From Chitinophagaceae bacterium (GTDB lineage Bacteria > Bacteroidota > Bacteroidia > Chitinophagales > UBA10324), in the NCBI GenBank assembly GCA_016717285.1, contig JADKFU010000005.1:1968501-2032500 (forward strand): a stretch of DNA of 64,000 bases, given 5' to 3'. A model generated the notes under the pieces. The model saw only the letters and a program-made list of their open reading frames with translations. It did no database searches and was not told the DNA's origin. Position numbers and translations under genes: made by a program. Numbering within the stretch: position 1 is the stretch's first letter; each line of letters starts with the position of its first letter. Positions 10,070-19,164 of this stretch are shown in pieces.

Positions 10070-11425
10070 CTACGACGGATACTTATAATGAAGAGGCTTC
10101 ACTTTCTTCAACGCCTCCTCCGGTTCCGGAACCCAATGATGCAAACCACCTGCTAAATCATCATTAAAGGTTTTTGGAATAGACCCTGCAAGCGTTCTTT
10201 CTTTCCAGGTCAGGTTTTCCTTACCACTATCTCTCCGTTCCATCGTAATACATTCTTCAACCGGACAAACCAATGAACACAAATTACATCCCACACAATT
10301 TTCTTCAATGATATGCGGCTTGCGGTTCAACATATCTCCGGATAAGCCAATCGCCTGGTGCGCGCCATCTTCACAGGCAGTATAACACAACTGGCAACCG
10401 ATACATTTATCTTCGTTGATGCTGGCAACCACTTTGTATTTCAGATTCAAATCTTCCCAGTGTTTTACGTTACCCAAGGCTTTCCCTCTGAAATCATCCA
10501 ATGTTTTAAATCCCTTATCATCCATGTAGCTTTCCAGACCTGCAATCATCTCGCGGATAATTCCAAAACCATAATGCATTGCAGCGGTGCAAACCTGAAC
10601 AGAAGTAGCACCGAGTAAAATAAATTCAACCGCATCGCGCCAGTTTTCAATACCTCCAATTCCACTGATGGGAATATTTACCTGCGGATGCTGCGCGCAA
10701 TTTTTCAGCATGTTCATGGCAATGGGCTTCACCGCAGGACCGCAATAACCGCCATTGGTGCTTTTACCATCTACCAAAGGATAAGGAACAAAATTATCAA
10801 TGTCGACACCCACAATACTTTGAATGGTATTGATGAGTGAAATCGCATCGCCACCTCCTTCAACAGCAGCTACTGCAGGGCGTGTGATGTCGGAAATATT
10901 CGGTGTAAGTTTTACGATTACCGGAATTGTTGCGACTTCCTTCACCCAGCTCACAATAGTTTTTAAAACTTTTGGCTCCTGTCCTACTGCGCTTCCCATT
11001 CCGCGTTCACACATTCCATGCGGACAGCCGAAATTCAATTCAACGCCATCAGCACCTGCATTTGTAACGTCACGCATAAGCTGATGCCATTCCTCTTTCG
11101 TTTCCACCATCAGCGATGCAATCACAGCATGATCAGGAAAACGCTTTTTCACTTCTTCAATTTCCCGAAGATTATCTCTCAGCGGCCGGTCCGTAATCAA
11201 TTCAATGTTACTGAATCCCATCATGCGCGTATCACGATAGTTGAGCGCGCCATAACGGGAGGAAACATTCACTACAGGAACTCCCAATGTCTTCCATACC
11301 GCTCCTCCCCATCCCGCATCAAATGCCTTCATGATCTGGTAACCACTGTTGGTAGGTGGAGCAGATGCCAGCCAGAATGGATTGGGAGATTTTATGCCTG
11401 CAAGATTGGTGTGAAGATTTGCCAT
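10070..11425 (-). CDS. preA: NAD-dependent dihydropyrimidine dehydrogenase, subunit PreA
   Basis: Catalyses reduction of uracil/thymine to the 5,6-dihydro form together with PreT. Residues 1-320 form an FMN-binding dihydroorotate-dehydrogenase-type TIM barrel: PNPFWLASAPPTNSG near 15, NFGCPHGMCERGMGSAVGQ near 130, INTIQSIVGVD near 198 and PISGIGGIENWRDA near 253. Two C-terminal 4Fe-4S motifs, CIGCQLCYTAC near 339 and CVGCNLCSLVCP near 375, pass electrons. The stretch where mammalian DPD has its catalytic Cys (LACGQ) reads SAVGQ here; from memory E. coli PreA also lacks that Cys, so this is not read as a defect. It is the last gene of the pyrimidine locus, 82 bp after preT. Confidence 0.92.
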   Translation of the reverse strand: MANLHTNLAGIKSPNPFWLASAPPTNSGYQIMKAFDAGWGGAVWKTLGVPVVNVSSRYGALNYRDTRMMGFSNIELITDRPLRDNLREIEEVKKRFPDHAVIASLMVETKEEWHQLMRDVTNAGADGVELNFGCPHGMCERGMGSAVGQEPKVLKTIVSWVKEVATIPVIVKLTPNISDITRPAVAAVEGGGDAISLINTIQSIVGVDIDNFVPYPLVDGKSTNGGYCGPAVKPIAMNMLKNCAQHPQVNIPISGIGGIENWRDAVEFILLGATSVQVCTAAMHYGFGIIREMIAGLESYMDDKGFKTLDDFRGKALGNVKHWEDLNLKYKVVASINEDKCIGCQLCYTACEDGAHQAIGLSGDMLNRKPHIIEENCVGCNLCSLVCPVEECITMERRDSGKENLTWKERTLAGSIPKTFNDDLAGGLHHWVPEPEEALKKVKPLHYKYPS

Positions 11426-11507
11426 GCTGATTTTTTTTTCTTCTGTGCAACTATAATGTTTCTTTCTTCTTTTCTCAAACTAAAATTTGGTACGTCAAAA
11501 AACCAAC

Positions 11508-12842
11508 TTATGGTATTCTTACGCCTAAATAATTCTTAATGGCTATTGCTGCGTTCGTTCCATTTGCAACAGCATTCACTACTTCTTCTCCTCCACTGAC
11601 GGCATCTCCCGCCGCAAAATATTTTTTATTGCTTGTTTGAAAATGATCATTCACGGCAATCGTGCCGTTAGCGTTTAATTGTATTCCTTCAATTCTTTCA
11701 AGAAATCCGATTTGTTTCGATTGTCCCGTTGCTTTAATAACCCAATCGCAATCTTCAATAAACTCACTGCCTTCGATTGAAGAAGGCTTTCCATTTATAG
11801 TTTCTGTACGGATAAATTTAACTCCTGCAACTTTTCCATCTTTTCCCAATATCTCCATTGGTGCAACATTAAATATCCCTTTTACGCCAACTTCCTTCGC
11901 TAAATCATATTCAAACTCATATGCCGGTTTTTCCTCCTTACTCCGGCGATAAGCTAAAATAACCTCCGATGCTCCCATCCTCGCACTTTCACTTGCCGCA
12001 TCCATGGCAGTGTTGCCGCCACCCAATACTATCACCTTTTCAGGCACAACTATTTTATGATGATTCATCCGTAAATGTTGCACGAACTCAACAGCTCCAA
12101 AAACATTCTCCAATTCTTCTCCTTTAATTTTTAAATCGGAAGTTCCTCCCAATCCTATACCTATAAAGATGGCAGCATAATTTTCCTCTAACAGTCTGAT
12201 ATCATTTCCAGAATCAATTGTCTTGCTGTAATGAACCGTATACCCGAATTGCTTTTGGAGATACTCCATTTCATCCAATGCTTCTTCGTTGGTAATCTTA
12301 TAAGGTGCAACGCCATGCACGGTTAGACCGGAAGGATTTTCTTTTGCTTCAAAAATGTCCACTTCAAAACCATCTTGTCGCAACTCACAGGCACAACTGA
12401 TACCTGCAGGGCCAGCGCCGATCACCGCGACTTTCATTCCGTTTGATTTTGGAATAGCATAAAATTTCTTATTACTTGAAATCGCTTTGCCGGTTGCGAA
12501 AGACTGTAGCCGTCCAATTTCAATTGGTTTTACATCTGTGTTGGTATAAACACAGGCTCCTTCACACAATTCAGAAGTCGGGCATACCTTGCCACATGCA
12601 TAGCCAAAATAATTTGAGTTATAAATAGTTTTTGCAGCGCCCAATTCATTTTTGGAATTGATCTGACGAATGAATAACGGAATGTCAATTCCTGTCGGAC
12701 ATGCCTTTATACAAGGTGCATCATAACAAAACAAACAACGAGAGCTTTCATAATACGCTTCGGTCTGGCTCATCAATGGTTTGATCTGTGAAAAATTTTC
12801 AGAGAATGCTGCTTCGGAAGCTGGTCTTTTAAATTCAGACAT
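11508..12842 (-). CDS. preT: NAD(P)-dependent dihydropyrimidine dehydrogenase, subunit PreT
   Basis: The partner of PreA that takes electrons from NAD(P)H. The N-terminal 4Fe-4S domain has CLFCYDAPCIKACP near 37 and YACGKVCPTSELCEGAC near 81. The FAD-binding Rossmann motif VAVIGAGPAGIS is near 138, and the NAD(P)-binding motif VIVLGGGNTAMDAA is near 264. The C-terminal ATGQ and AAGDAVSGGEEVV motifs complete the glutamate-synthase beta-like fold. At 444 residues the length is normal for the family. It lies between the ureidopropionase gene (103 bp) and preA (82 bp) on the same strand. Confidence 0.92.
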   Translation of the reverse strand: MSEFKRPASEAAFSENFSQIKPLMSQTEAYYESSRCLFCYDAPCIKACPTGIDIPLFIRQINSKNELGAAKTIYNSNYFGYACGKVCPTSELCEGACVYTNTDVKPIEIGRLQSFATGKAISSNKKFYAIPKSNGMKVAVIGAGPAGISCACELRQDGFEVDIFEAKENPSGLTVHGVAPYKITNEEALDEMEYLQKQFGYTVHYSKTIDSGNDIRLLEENYAAIFIGIGLGGTSDLKIKGEELENVFGAVEFVQHLRMNHHKIVVPEKVIVLGGGNTAMDAASESARMGASEVILAYRRSKEEKPAYEFEYDLAKEVGVKGIFNVAPMEILGKDGKVAGVKFIRTETINGKPSSIEGSEFIEDCDWVIKATGQSKQIGFLERIEGIQLNANGTIAVNDHFQTSNKKYFAAGDAVSGGEEVVNAVANGTNAAIAIKNYLGVRIP

Positions 12843-12945
12843 GGTTGGTGTTTTATGAAATGCAGATCGTTATGATTTTTATGATTAATTAAGATCGTTA
12901 ATCGGCGCAAATCATGCTCATCCTAAAAATCCGCGTTCTATTCAA

Positions 12946-13812
12946 TTACAATTCAGTCATCTTCCCATAAGTCTCCGGCCTGCGATCTCTGAAGAACTGC
13001 CACGTAGAACGCACATCTTCAATCATGTCAAGATCAAACTCCGCTACAAGCAATTCATCCTTATCCTCAGATGCTGTGGCAAATATTTGTCCTCGTGGAT
13101 CTACAAAATAAGAACTGCCGTAAAATTTACCCAGGTTCCAGGGCTTCTCTTCTCCGACTCTATTAATGCAACCCATGAAGTATCCATTCGCTGCAGCATG
13201 AGCAGGTTGTTCCAGCTTCCACAGGTATTGCGAAAGACCGGCGACTGTTGCAGAAGGATTATAAACGATCTCCGCTCCATTCAATCCAAGTATCCTCGCT
13301 CCTTCCGGAAAATGTCGATCATAACAAATATAAACGCCAACTTTTGCATACTGCGTTTCGAAAACAGGATACCCCAAATTGCCGGGTTTGAAGAAAAACT
13401 TTTCCCAGAAACCGGAGGTATGCGGAATATGATTCTTACGATACTTGCCCAAATATTTTCCATCCGCATCAATCACTGCTGCCGTGTTGTATAAAAATCC
13501 GGCTTGTTCTCTTTCATATACAGGAACAATAATTACCATCCTGTATTTTTTCGCGTATTCCTGCATAATTTCTACTGTTGGCCCGGGAACTGCTTCCGCA
13601 GAAGCATACCATTTACTGTCCTGGCCCTGGCAGAAATAAGGCGTGTTAAAAATCTCCTGAAGACATAAAATCTGTACGCCTTTTTTCCCTGCGTCCTCAA
13701 TAAATGGAATGTGTTTCTGGACCATTGCATTTACAATCTCTTCAATGGTGCCCTCTCCTTCCGTCATCGGAAGAGACATTTGGATTAAGCCTGATTTTAC
13801 TTTTCGAGCCAT
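12946..13812 (-). CDS. Beta-ureidopropionase / N-carbamoyl-beta-alanine amidohydrolase (nitrilase superfamily)
   Basis: Hydrolyses N-carbamoyl-beta-alanine to beta-alanine, CO2 and ammonia. The nitrilase-superfamily triad is visible: Glu in LCLQEIFNTPYF near 54, Lys in GKYRKNHIPH near 128 and Cys in VYICYDRHFPEGAR near 163. The long match to the plant/animal type (PAHAAANGYFMGCINRVG, YGSSYFVDPRGQI) favours ureidopropionase over generic amidase, and the neighbouring genes support it. The ATG at 13812 is clear. The intergene below it in transcription leads to preT; above it lies a four-helix-bundle gene. Confidence 0.88.
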   Translation of the reverse strand: MARKVKSGLIQMSLPMTEGEGTIEEIVNAMVQKHIPFIEDAGKKGVQILCLQEIFNTPYFCQGQDSKWYASAEAVPGPTVEIMQEYAKKYRMVIIVPVYEREQAGFLYNTAAVIDADGKYLGKYRKNHIPHTSGFWEKFFFKPGNLGYPVFETQYAKVGVYICYDRHFPEGARILGLNGAEIVYNPSATVAGLSQYLWKLEQPAHAAANGYFMGCINRVGEEKPWNLGKFYGSSYFVDPRGQIFATASEDKDELLVAEFDLDMIEDVRSTWQFFRDRRPETYGKMTEL

Positions 13813-13820
13813 GGTGTTGG

Positions 13821-13879
13821 TTATGAATTATGAGTTTAGAGTTTAGGGTTATGAGTTTAGAATTATGAGCTTAGAGTTA
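13821..13879. repeat. Low-complexity repeat (ATGAGTTTAGAGTTTAGGGT type), left flank of S23 gene
   Basis: Degenerate short units such as ATGAATTATGAGTTTAGAG repeat through this stretch. An inverted version occurs at 14287-14316 on the other side of the four-helix-bundle gene. See the finding on the S23 genes. Confidence 0.6.
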
Positions 13880-13932
13880 CACGTTTGTTTTTTTTTCAAA
13901 CAATACCAGATTAGTCCTTCAAGTATCTCGAT

Positions 13933-14289
13933 TTAGTTGTCAGAATGATGCTGCTTAATAGTTTTTTTTAGTTGATTGCAATGGTCTTCGGAAGCAAGTA
14001 ATTTTTCTTTTTCAATGTATGAACTGTCAAATAGTAAATGAAGCCGGTACAAAGTTTCCCTCGCTTCTTTTAATGCAATGTTTAATTTAGGTACGAAGTC
14101 TCTTTTTGATTCACTTGAAATCGGTTCATTAATATTTGCCCCAATTGATGTTCCTGATCTCAGTAGTTGTTTTGATAATACAAATTCTCTCTTTTCACTT
14201 GACAACTCTTTATATAACTGAATTATAAGCAATGCAAAATCATATGATTTTCTTCCAACAATGCTGTCATTCCTTTTCACGTCACTCAT
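13933..14289 (-). CDS. S23 / four-helix-bundle protein (23S rRNA-intervening-sequence family)
   Basis: A 118-residue, fully helical protein with family marks: YDFALLIIQLYKEL near 15, LSKQLLRSGTSIGANINEP near 38, DFVPKLNIALKEARETLYRL near 64. S23 proteins were named for ORFs inside 23S rRNA intervening sequences but most copies, as here, are free-standing. They are pentameric bundles of unknown job and resemble the Avd accessory protein of diversity-generating retroelements. This copy interrupts the pyrimidine locus between dihydropyrimidinase (18 bp) and ureidopropionase, and is flanked by inverted low-complexity repeats, suggesting it was inserted. Confidence 0.85.
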   Translation of the reverse strand: MSDVKRNDSIVGRKSYDFALLIIQLYKELSSEKREFVLSKQLLRSGTSIGANINEPISSESKRDFVPKLNIALKEARETLYRLHLLFDSSYIEKEKLLASEDHCNQLKKTIKQHHSDN

Positions 14290-14316
14290 AATTCTAAACT
14301 TTTAATTCTAAATTAT
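14287..14316. repeat. Low-complexity repeat, right flank of S23 gene
   Basis: Reads CATAATTCTAAACTTTTAAT then TCTAAATTAT, the inverse of the 13821-13879 flank. It overlaps the start codon of the S23 gene and the end of the dihydropyrimidinase gene. Confidence 0.55.
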
Positions 14317-15690
14317 CGGAGAAACTTTATTCCGCTTTACAAACTGTCCATAACCTTTATTGATTTTTACTGCTCCATTGTCAACTGCTATTTTTCCTCT
14401 CAATATTGTTGTATTGACTTTACCTTTTAATTCCCAGCCTTCATAAGCAGAGTAATCAACATTCATATGATGAGATTTTTCGGAAAGCACGTGCTTCTCT
14501 TCCGGATCAAAAATGATTAAGTCTGCATCACTTCCGATTCCGATGCTCCCTTTTTTAGGAAACATACCAAAGATTTTTGCAGCATTGGTGGATGTAACTT
14601 CCACAAATTTGTTCAATGAAATCTTTCCTTTATTCACGCCTTCTGAAAACAATAGTTCCATACGATGTTCAATAGCAGGATGTCCATTCGGGATTTTAGA
14701 GAAATCGTTTTCACCCATTTTCTTCTGCTCCCATTTAAACGGGCAATGATCTGTTGCTACCACCTGCACGGTTCCCTGGTTAATGGCAGACCACAATGCG
14801 GCCTGGTCCTTTTTCTCTCTTAAAGGCGGACTCATCACCCACTTGGCCCCATTGAAATTTTTCTCATACAAGGAAGCATCCAGCAACAGATACTGAATAC
14901 AGGTTTCACCAAAAACTTTTTGATTGCGGAATCCTGCACGGCGTACGGCACTTACAGCGCCTTCGCAAGTCATGTGTACAATATATCCAGGACAACCGGT
15001 TTGAAAAATCATGTCAGTAAATCTTCCGGACGCTTCGCTCTCTGTAATCTCCGGCTGCGACAGGTAATGATAGAGCGGAGAAAGCTTTCCTTCTGATTTA
15101 TGTTTTGCAATCAAAAAATCTATCATATCGCCATTGGTGGCATGAACGGTCACCATGCCACCGCATTTCTTCACCTCGTTCATCAGTCCAACCATCTGAC
15201 GATCATCAATCATCAGCGCGCCTTTATAAGCCATAAATGTTTTAAACGAAGTAATGCCTTCGTCTTCTACCATTTCGTTGATTTCCTTTTTTGTTTCTTC
15301 ATTGAAGTCTGTAACCGCCATGTGAAAAGAGTAATCGCCAAAGCAGTTTCCGTTGCTCCTGCTTTGCCAGGCTTCCAGTGCATGGTGCAATGATTTTCCC
15401 TGTGTTTGCAAAACAAAATCTATCACCATTGTAGTGCCGCCATGTAAAGCAGCCAATGTTCCGGTTTCATAATTATCGCTGGAAAATGTTCCCATAAATG
15501 GCATGTCAAGATGAACATGCGGATCAATGCCACCGGGAAAAATAAATTTCCCTTTCGCATCAATCACTTCATCAGCATTCATGCTGAGATTTTTCCCTAT
15601 ACAGGAAATGGTCTCACCTTCAACAAAAATATCAGCCACATAATCTTCAGATGCGGTGACCACCCTTCCGTTTTTTATTAAGATCGACAT
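14308..15690 (-). CDS. hydA: Dihydropyrimidinase
   Basis: Opens the dihydrouracil/dihydrothymine ring to N-carbamoyl-beta-amino acid. It is an amidohydrolase-superfamily enzyme with HVH metal ligands (GGIDPHVHLDMPF near 54), the carbamylated Lys region (SFKTFMAYKG near 147), His ligands in TVHATNG near 181 and IVHMTCEGA near 237, and the final Asp in VVATDHCPF near 313. The length of 460 is typical. It is followed by only 4 bp before the NCS1 permease stop in the array of co-directional genes, indicating co-transcription. Confidence 0.93.
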   Translation of the reverse strand: MSILIKNGRVVTASEDYVADIFVEGETISCIGKNLSMNADEVIDAKGKFIFPGGIDPHVHLDMPFMGTFSSDNYETGTLAALHGGTTMVIDFVLQTQGKSLHHALEAWQSRSNGNCFGDYSFHMAVTDFNEETKKEINEMVEDEGITSFKTFMAYKGALMIDDRQMVGLMNEVKKCGGMVTVHATNGDMIDFLIAKHKSEGKLSPLYHYLSQPEITESEASGRFTDMIFQTGCPGYIVHMTCEGAVSAVRRAGFRNQKVFGETCIQYLLLDASLYEKNFNGAKWVMSPPLREKKDQAALWSAINQGTVQVVATDHCPFKWEQKKMGENDFSKIPNGHPAIEHRMELLFSEGVNKGKISLNKFVEVTSTNAAKIFGMFPKKGSIGIGSDADLIIFDPEEKHVLSEKSHHMNVDYSAYEGWELKGKVNTTILRGKIAVDNGAVKINKGYGQFVKRNKVSPII

Positions 15691-15694
15691 GCTG

Positions 15695-17146
15695 TTATTT
15701 ATTAATTATTTTTTTCTTCATGCTAATATAGTAAACACCAAATGAAACCGCGAAGCCAACAAACCATGCATAATTGTACAGGTGGGCAATCCATGGATAA
15801 ACTGATCCGGCATTTACTAACTTAATAGTGGTAAGAAAGCCGGGCACGTTAGGAACGATGCCGCAGAGAAGCGCAATAATCGCGGCCTGATTGTATCCGT
15901 TACCAAAACTGTAGAGACCATTTTTTGAATACAAATCATCCACTTCCAGATGCTGCCTTCTGATGAAATAATAATCAGCAATCATAATGCCTCCGACAGG
16001 ACCCAGCAAGCTTGAATAGGCAATTAACCAGGTGAAGATGTATCCATTCGGATCAGCAATGAGTTTCCAGGGAAAGATGAGAATGCCGATAACGCCGGTG
16101 ATATATCCTCCAAGCTTGAAATTAATTTTAGATGGAGCAAGATTTGAAAAATCATTCGCCGGACTTACAATATTAGCTGCAATGTTCGTCGCAAGCGTAG
16201 AAATGGCAACACAAATCATTGCAACACTCACAAGCGCTTTACCTTCAAATTTTCCAGCAAGCACCAGCGGATCCCATATCGTTTCTCCATAAATAATAAA
16301 TGTTGCTGACGTCACCACTACTCCGATAAATGAAAAAATAGTCATGGCCGGTGGAAGGCCAATTGCCTGTCCCATTATTTGCGCGCGCTGACTTTTTGCA
16401 TACCGTGTGAAGTCAGGAATGTTTAAAGAAAGCGTTGCCCAGAAACCCACCATGCCGGTGAGACCCGGAAAGAAAAAATTCCAGAATTCATTGTTGGTGG
16501 TAAACTTTGAAGGTTGTGAAAGAATAGGACCTAGTCCATGCCCCGCAGAAATAGCCCAGAACAATAGTGCAAGTGCAGCAATCGGAAGAAAGAATGCTTT
16601 GAACACCAATAATTTTTTTATGCTCTCCACTCCCAGGTACACCACGAACATATTTAACAGCCAAAAAAGAAAAAAAGTAATGGCAGGTCCGGTTTGTAAA
16701 CCAAATGATTCCGGAAATAATGGAGGAAGATTTTCAAATGAAGGAATCCAGATTTTTATAAGGAGGTACATTGCAAACCCTCCGATCCATGTTTGAATGC
16801 CGAACCAGCCGCAGGCAACAATGGCCCTGAGCAAAGCAGGAACATTGGCTCCGCGCACACCGAAACTTGCACGTGCAAAAACAGGAAACGGAATGCCGTA
16901 TTTAGCTCCGGCTCTGCCGTTTAATATCATTGGAATTAAGACAACAGTGTTACCAAGAAAAATAGTGAGGATAGCTTGCCACCAATTCATGCCGCCTTCA
17001 ATTAATGAACTTGCGAGCATGTAGGTGGGAATACACAAACTCATGCTGATCCAAAGTGCTGCATAGTTCCACGTATTCCAACTCCGCTTGTCTATTGGAA
17101 CTGGCGCGAGGTCTTCGCTATAAAGTGAAAGATCATGTTCGCTCAT
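15695..17146 (-). CDS. NCS1-family nucleobase/hydantoin:cation symporter
   Basis: A 483-residue inner-membrane protein with about 12 hydrophobic segments. The NCS1 hallmarks are the N-terminal RSWNTWNYAALWIS near 21, GIPFPVFARASFGVRGAN near 84 and GWFGIQTWIGG near 114; the last resembles the substrate-contact region of Mhp1. Given its place between dihydropyrimidinase (4 bp away) and the aminotransferase (11 bp), its substrate is most likely uracil, thymine or a hydantoin-like ring. The specific substrate is inferred from context only. Confidence 0.88.
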   Translation of the reverse strand: MSEHDLSLYSEDLAPVPIDKRSWNTWNYAALWISMSLCIPTYMLASSLIEGGMNWWQAILTIFLGNTVVLIPMILNGRAGAKYGIPFPVFARASFGVRGANVPALLRAIVACGWFGIQTWIGGFAMYLLIKIWIPSFENLPPLFPESFGLQTGPAITFFLFWLLNMFVVYLGVESIKKLLVFKAFFLPIAALALLFWAISAGHGLGPILSQPSKFTTNNEFWNFFFPGLTGMVGFWATLSLNIPDFTRYAKSQRAQIMGQAIGLPPAMTIFSFIGVVVTSATFIIYGETIWDPLVLAGKFEGKALVSVAMICVAISTLATNIAANIVSPANDFSNLAPSKINFKLGGYITGVIGILIFPWKLIADPNGYIFTWLIAYSSLLGPVGGIMIADYYFIRRQHLEVDDLYSKNGLYSFGNGYNQAAIIALLCGIVPNVPGFLTTIKLVNAGSVYPWIAHLYNYAWFVGFAVSFGVYYISMKKKIINK

Positions 17147-17157
17147 AGTTGGAAAAG

Positions 17158-18492
17158 CTAATTACAATATGCATCCGCTACCGTGAGCGCCTTTGAGATG
17201 ATTTCAAGTCCTTCATCCACTTCTTCCTGAGTAATGCAAAGCGGAGGTGCAATGAAAATAAAATTCCAACGCACAAATGTGAACATGCCGAGTTCAGAAA
17301 TTTTCGCTGCAACCTTATTCATGATTTCCATATCAGAAGGTCCGGCATTCCATGGAGCCATTGGTTCTTTTGTTTTCCTGTTCTTTACTACTTCGATGCA
17401 ACCCAGCAATCCTGTATTTCTGAAATCCCCAATGCACGGATGATTTTGCTTCATCTTTTCCACTTGTTGCTCAATGTATGCGCCCATCTTCGCTGCATTC
17501 TCTATCAATCCTTCTTCTTCATAAATTTCAATCACTGCATTAGCCGCAGCACATGCAACGGCATGCGCAGAATAGGTTAATCCGATGGGAAGCGGTTTAT
17601 CATCAAAGTGTTTAATCAGCTCTTCTTTAACTATCATTCCACCCATCGGAATATATCCGCTTGTAATTCCCTTTGCCATGCACAAAATATCAGGTACTAC
17701 ATCATGATGGTCTACACCAAACCATTTTCCGGTTCTGCCGAAGCCACTCATCACTTCATCTGCTATAGTAAGGATGCCATATTTTTTTGCAATCACTTCT
17801 ACCTTTTTCCAATATCCGGGTGGATATTTAATACAACCAGACGAACCGCTTTCTCCTTCCATTAAAATAGCAGCGATGTATTGAGGACCTTCATACCTGA
17901 TCACACGTTCCATGTGTGCTGCCGCATTTTCTGCACACTCTTCCGGCGTTTTACTATTCCACGGACAACGGTAGATATATGGATTTTCCACATGAATAAT
18001 ATTAGGTACCGCCTGGGAATCATGTGGAAGTCCCCGTGGATCGCCACCTGCTGACAGCGCGCCATACGTGGCACCGTGATAACTTTGAAAAAGTGAAATG
18101 ATCTTGTGCCTTCCTGTATACATTCTCGCAAACTTGATTGCATTTTCTATAGCATCAGCACCACCATTGGTAAAAAATGTACGGTTTAATGTACCGGCTG
18201 TTATTTCAGAAAGCTTTTGCGAGAGCTTTCCTCGTGCTTCGGTAATCATTCCGGGATGCACATAACTCACTTCCTGCATCTGTTTCATAACCGCTTCCGC
18301 AACTTTTGGATGGCCATGCCCTATGTTTACGTTCATCAGTTGAGAAGAGAAATCAAGGATGCGTCTTCCACTTCTTTCATAAATATAAACACCCTTTGCA
18401 CGCTCGATGCTCAATGGATTCAGTCCACTTTGTTTGCTCCAGGAGATGATGGTGTGTTCGAGGTTGGATTTTAGTATTTCGTTATTGGTCAT
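17158..18492 (-). CDS. Class III PLP-dependent aminotransferase, probably beta-alanine:2-oxoacid transaminase
   Basis: Converts beta-alanine (or 3-aminoisobutyrate) to malonate (methylmalonate) semialdehyde in this pathway. Class III features: TNGGADAIENAIKFAR near 108, SYHGATYGAL near 134, the Asp of ADEVMSGFGRTGKWFG near 241 and the PLP-binding Lys in CMAKGITSGYIPMGG near 268. Family members also include omega-amino acid:pyruvate enzymes, so the substrate rests on the neighbouring genes. It is 11 bp from the NCS1 permease. The upstream side is interrupted by the second S23 gene. Confidence 0.88.
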   Translation of the reverse strand: MTNNEILKSNLEHTIISWSKQSGLNPLSIERAKGVYIYERSGRRILDFSSQLMNVNIGHGHPKVAEAVMKQMQEVSYVHPGMITEARGKLSQKLSEITAGTLNRTFFTNGGADAIENAIKFARMYTGRHKIISLFQSYHGATYGALSAGGDPRGLPHDSQAVPNIIHVENPYIYRCPWNSKTPEECAENAAAHMERVIRYEGPQYIAAILMEGESGSSGCIKYPPGYWKKVEVIAKKYGILTIADEVMSGFGRTGKWFGVDHHDVVPDILCMAKGITSGYIPMGGMIVKEELIKHFDDKPLPIGLTYSAHAVACAAANAVIEIYEEEGLIENAAKMGAYIEQQVEKMKQNHPCIGDFRNTGLLGCIEVVKNRKTKEPMAPWNAGPSDMEIMNKVAAKISELGMFTFVRWNFIFIAPPLCITQEEVDEGLEIISKALTVADAYCN

Positions 18493-18504
18493 TTTCGTCT
18501 GTGT

Positions 18505-18552
18505 TAGTCATTAGTCATTGAGCATTAGTCATTGTTCGTCATTGATTATTAG
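18505..18552. repeat. Low-complexity TAGTCATTAGTCATTG repeat, left flank of second S23 gene
   Basis: Repeats of TAGTCATT and GTCATTG run through this stretch; the inverse form is at 19107-19158, on the other side of the S23 gene. Confidence 0.6.
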
Positions 18553-18648
18553 CACCAGATCCGATATGGTTGCTGCCCCTTCTATATCCATAAACTTTTA
18601 AACTTTCCCCAAAGTCGGGTTTATCATTTTAAGCTTAGTTATTTATTC

Positions 18649-19023
18649 TCAATTCTTTTTATTCGTTGGAACAGTACCTATGGATTTAATGTAATTGTTC
18701 AGCATTTTTCCTATGATATTAATGTCATTTGTGAAAGAATTAAATTCAGCATCATCAATTAGTTTTCTATTGTGAGCCTTTGTTATCCAGGTTTTAGTTT
18801 CAAACAATGAGCCCCTCGAATAATAACTGAAATTTTTGTTTTCCAAATAATGAAATCTGCCAAATCCTTCACTCAAATTTGCAGCTACTGAATCAGCTGC
18901 CCTCACTAATTGCTTACCGATGGTAGTTCTTTCAAAGTAGTTCCATTTCCCAGTGATCTCCCAAATCTTTTCTCCAAGTTCCATTGAAAGATTATAAACA
19001 TTGAATTCTTCCAAACTTTTCAT
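18649..19023 (-). CDS. S23 / four-helix-bundle protein (second copy)
   Basis: A 124-residue helical protein with NVYNLSMELGEKIWEITGKW at the start, TTIGKQLVRAADSVAANLSE near 33 (a strong S23/IVP signature) and GSLFETKTWITKA near 71. It differs from the copy at 13933-14289, so the two are not recent duplicates. It sits between the aminotransferase and the semialdehyde dehydrogenase of the pyrimidine locus, in a ~670-bp island bounded by inverted TAGTCATT repeats. Function is unknown; no rRNA gene is nearby. Confidence 0.85.
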   Translation of the reverse strand: MKSLEEFNVYNLSMELGEKIWEITGKWNYFERTTIGKQLVRAADSVAANLSEGFGRFHYLENKNFSYYSRGSLFETKTWITKAHNRKLIDDAEFNSFTNDINIIGKMLNNYIKSIGTVPTNKKN

Positions 19024-19106
19024 TTCCTAAAATGATTTTTATATGAATACAAAACAAGCAAGCACTTTACAATTAACTAATAACAACCACAAAAGATCAC
19101 CATACT

Positions 19107-19158
19107 AAATGACACAATGACTCAATGACCAATGACCAATGACTATAATGACTAATAC
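19107..19158. repeat. Low-complexity CAATGACCAATGAC repeat, right flank of second S23 gene
   Basis: Reads AATGACACAATGACTCAATG and then ACCAATGACCAATGAC, the reverse complement type of the 18505-18552 flank. It ends within about 10 bp of the dehydrogenase stop codon. Confidence 0.6.
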
Positions 19159-19164
19159 CCAACG

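Noticed and set aside
13933..19023. S23 genes as a diversity-generating retroelement accessory (Avd)
   Set aside because: No reverse transcriptase, template repeat or variable-repeat gene is present in the window.
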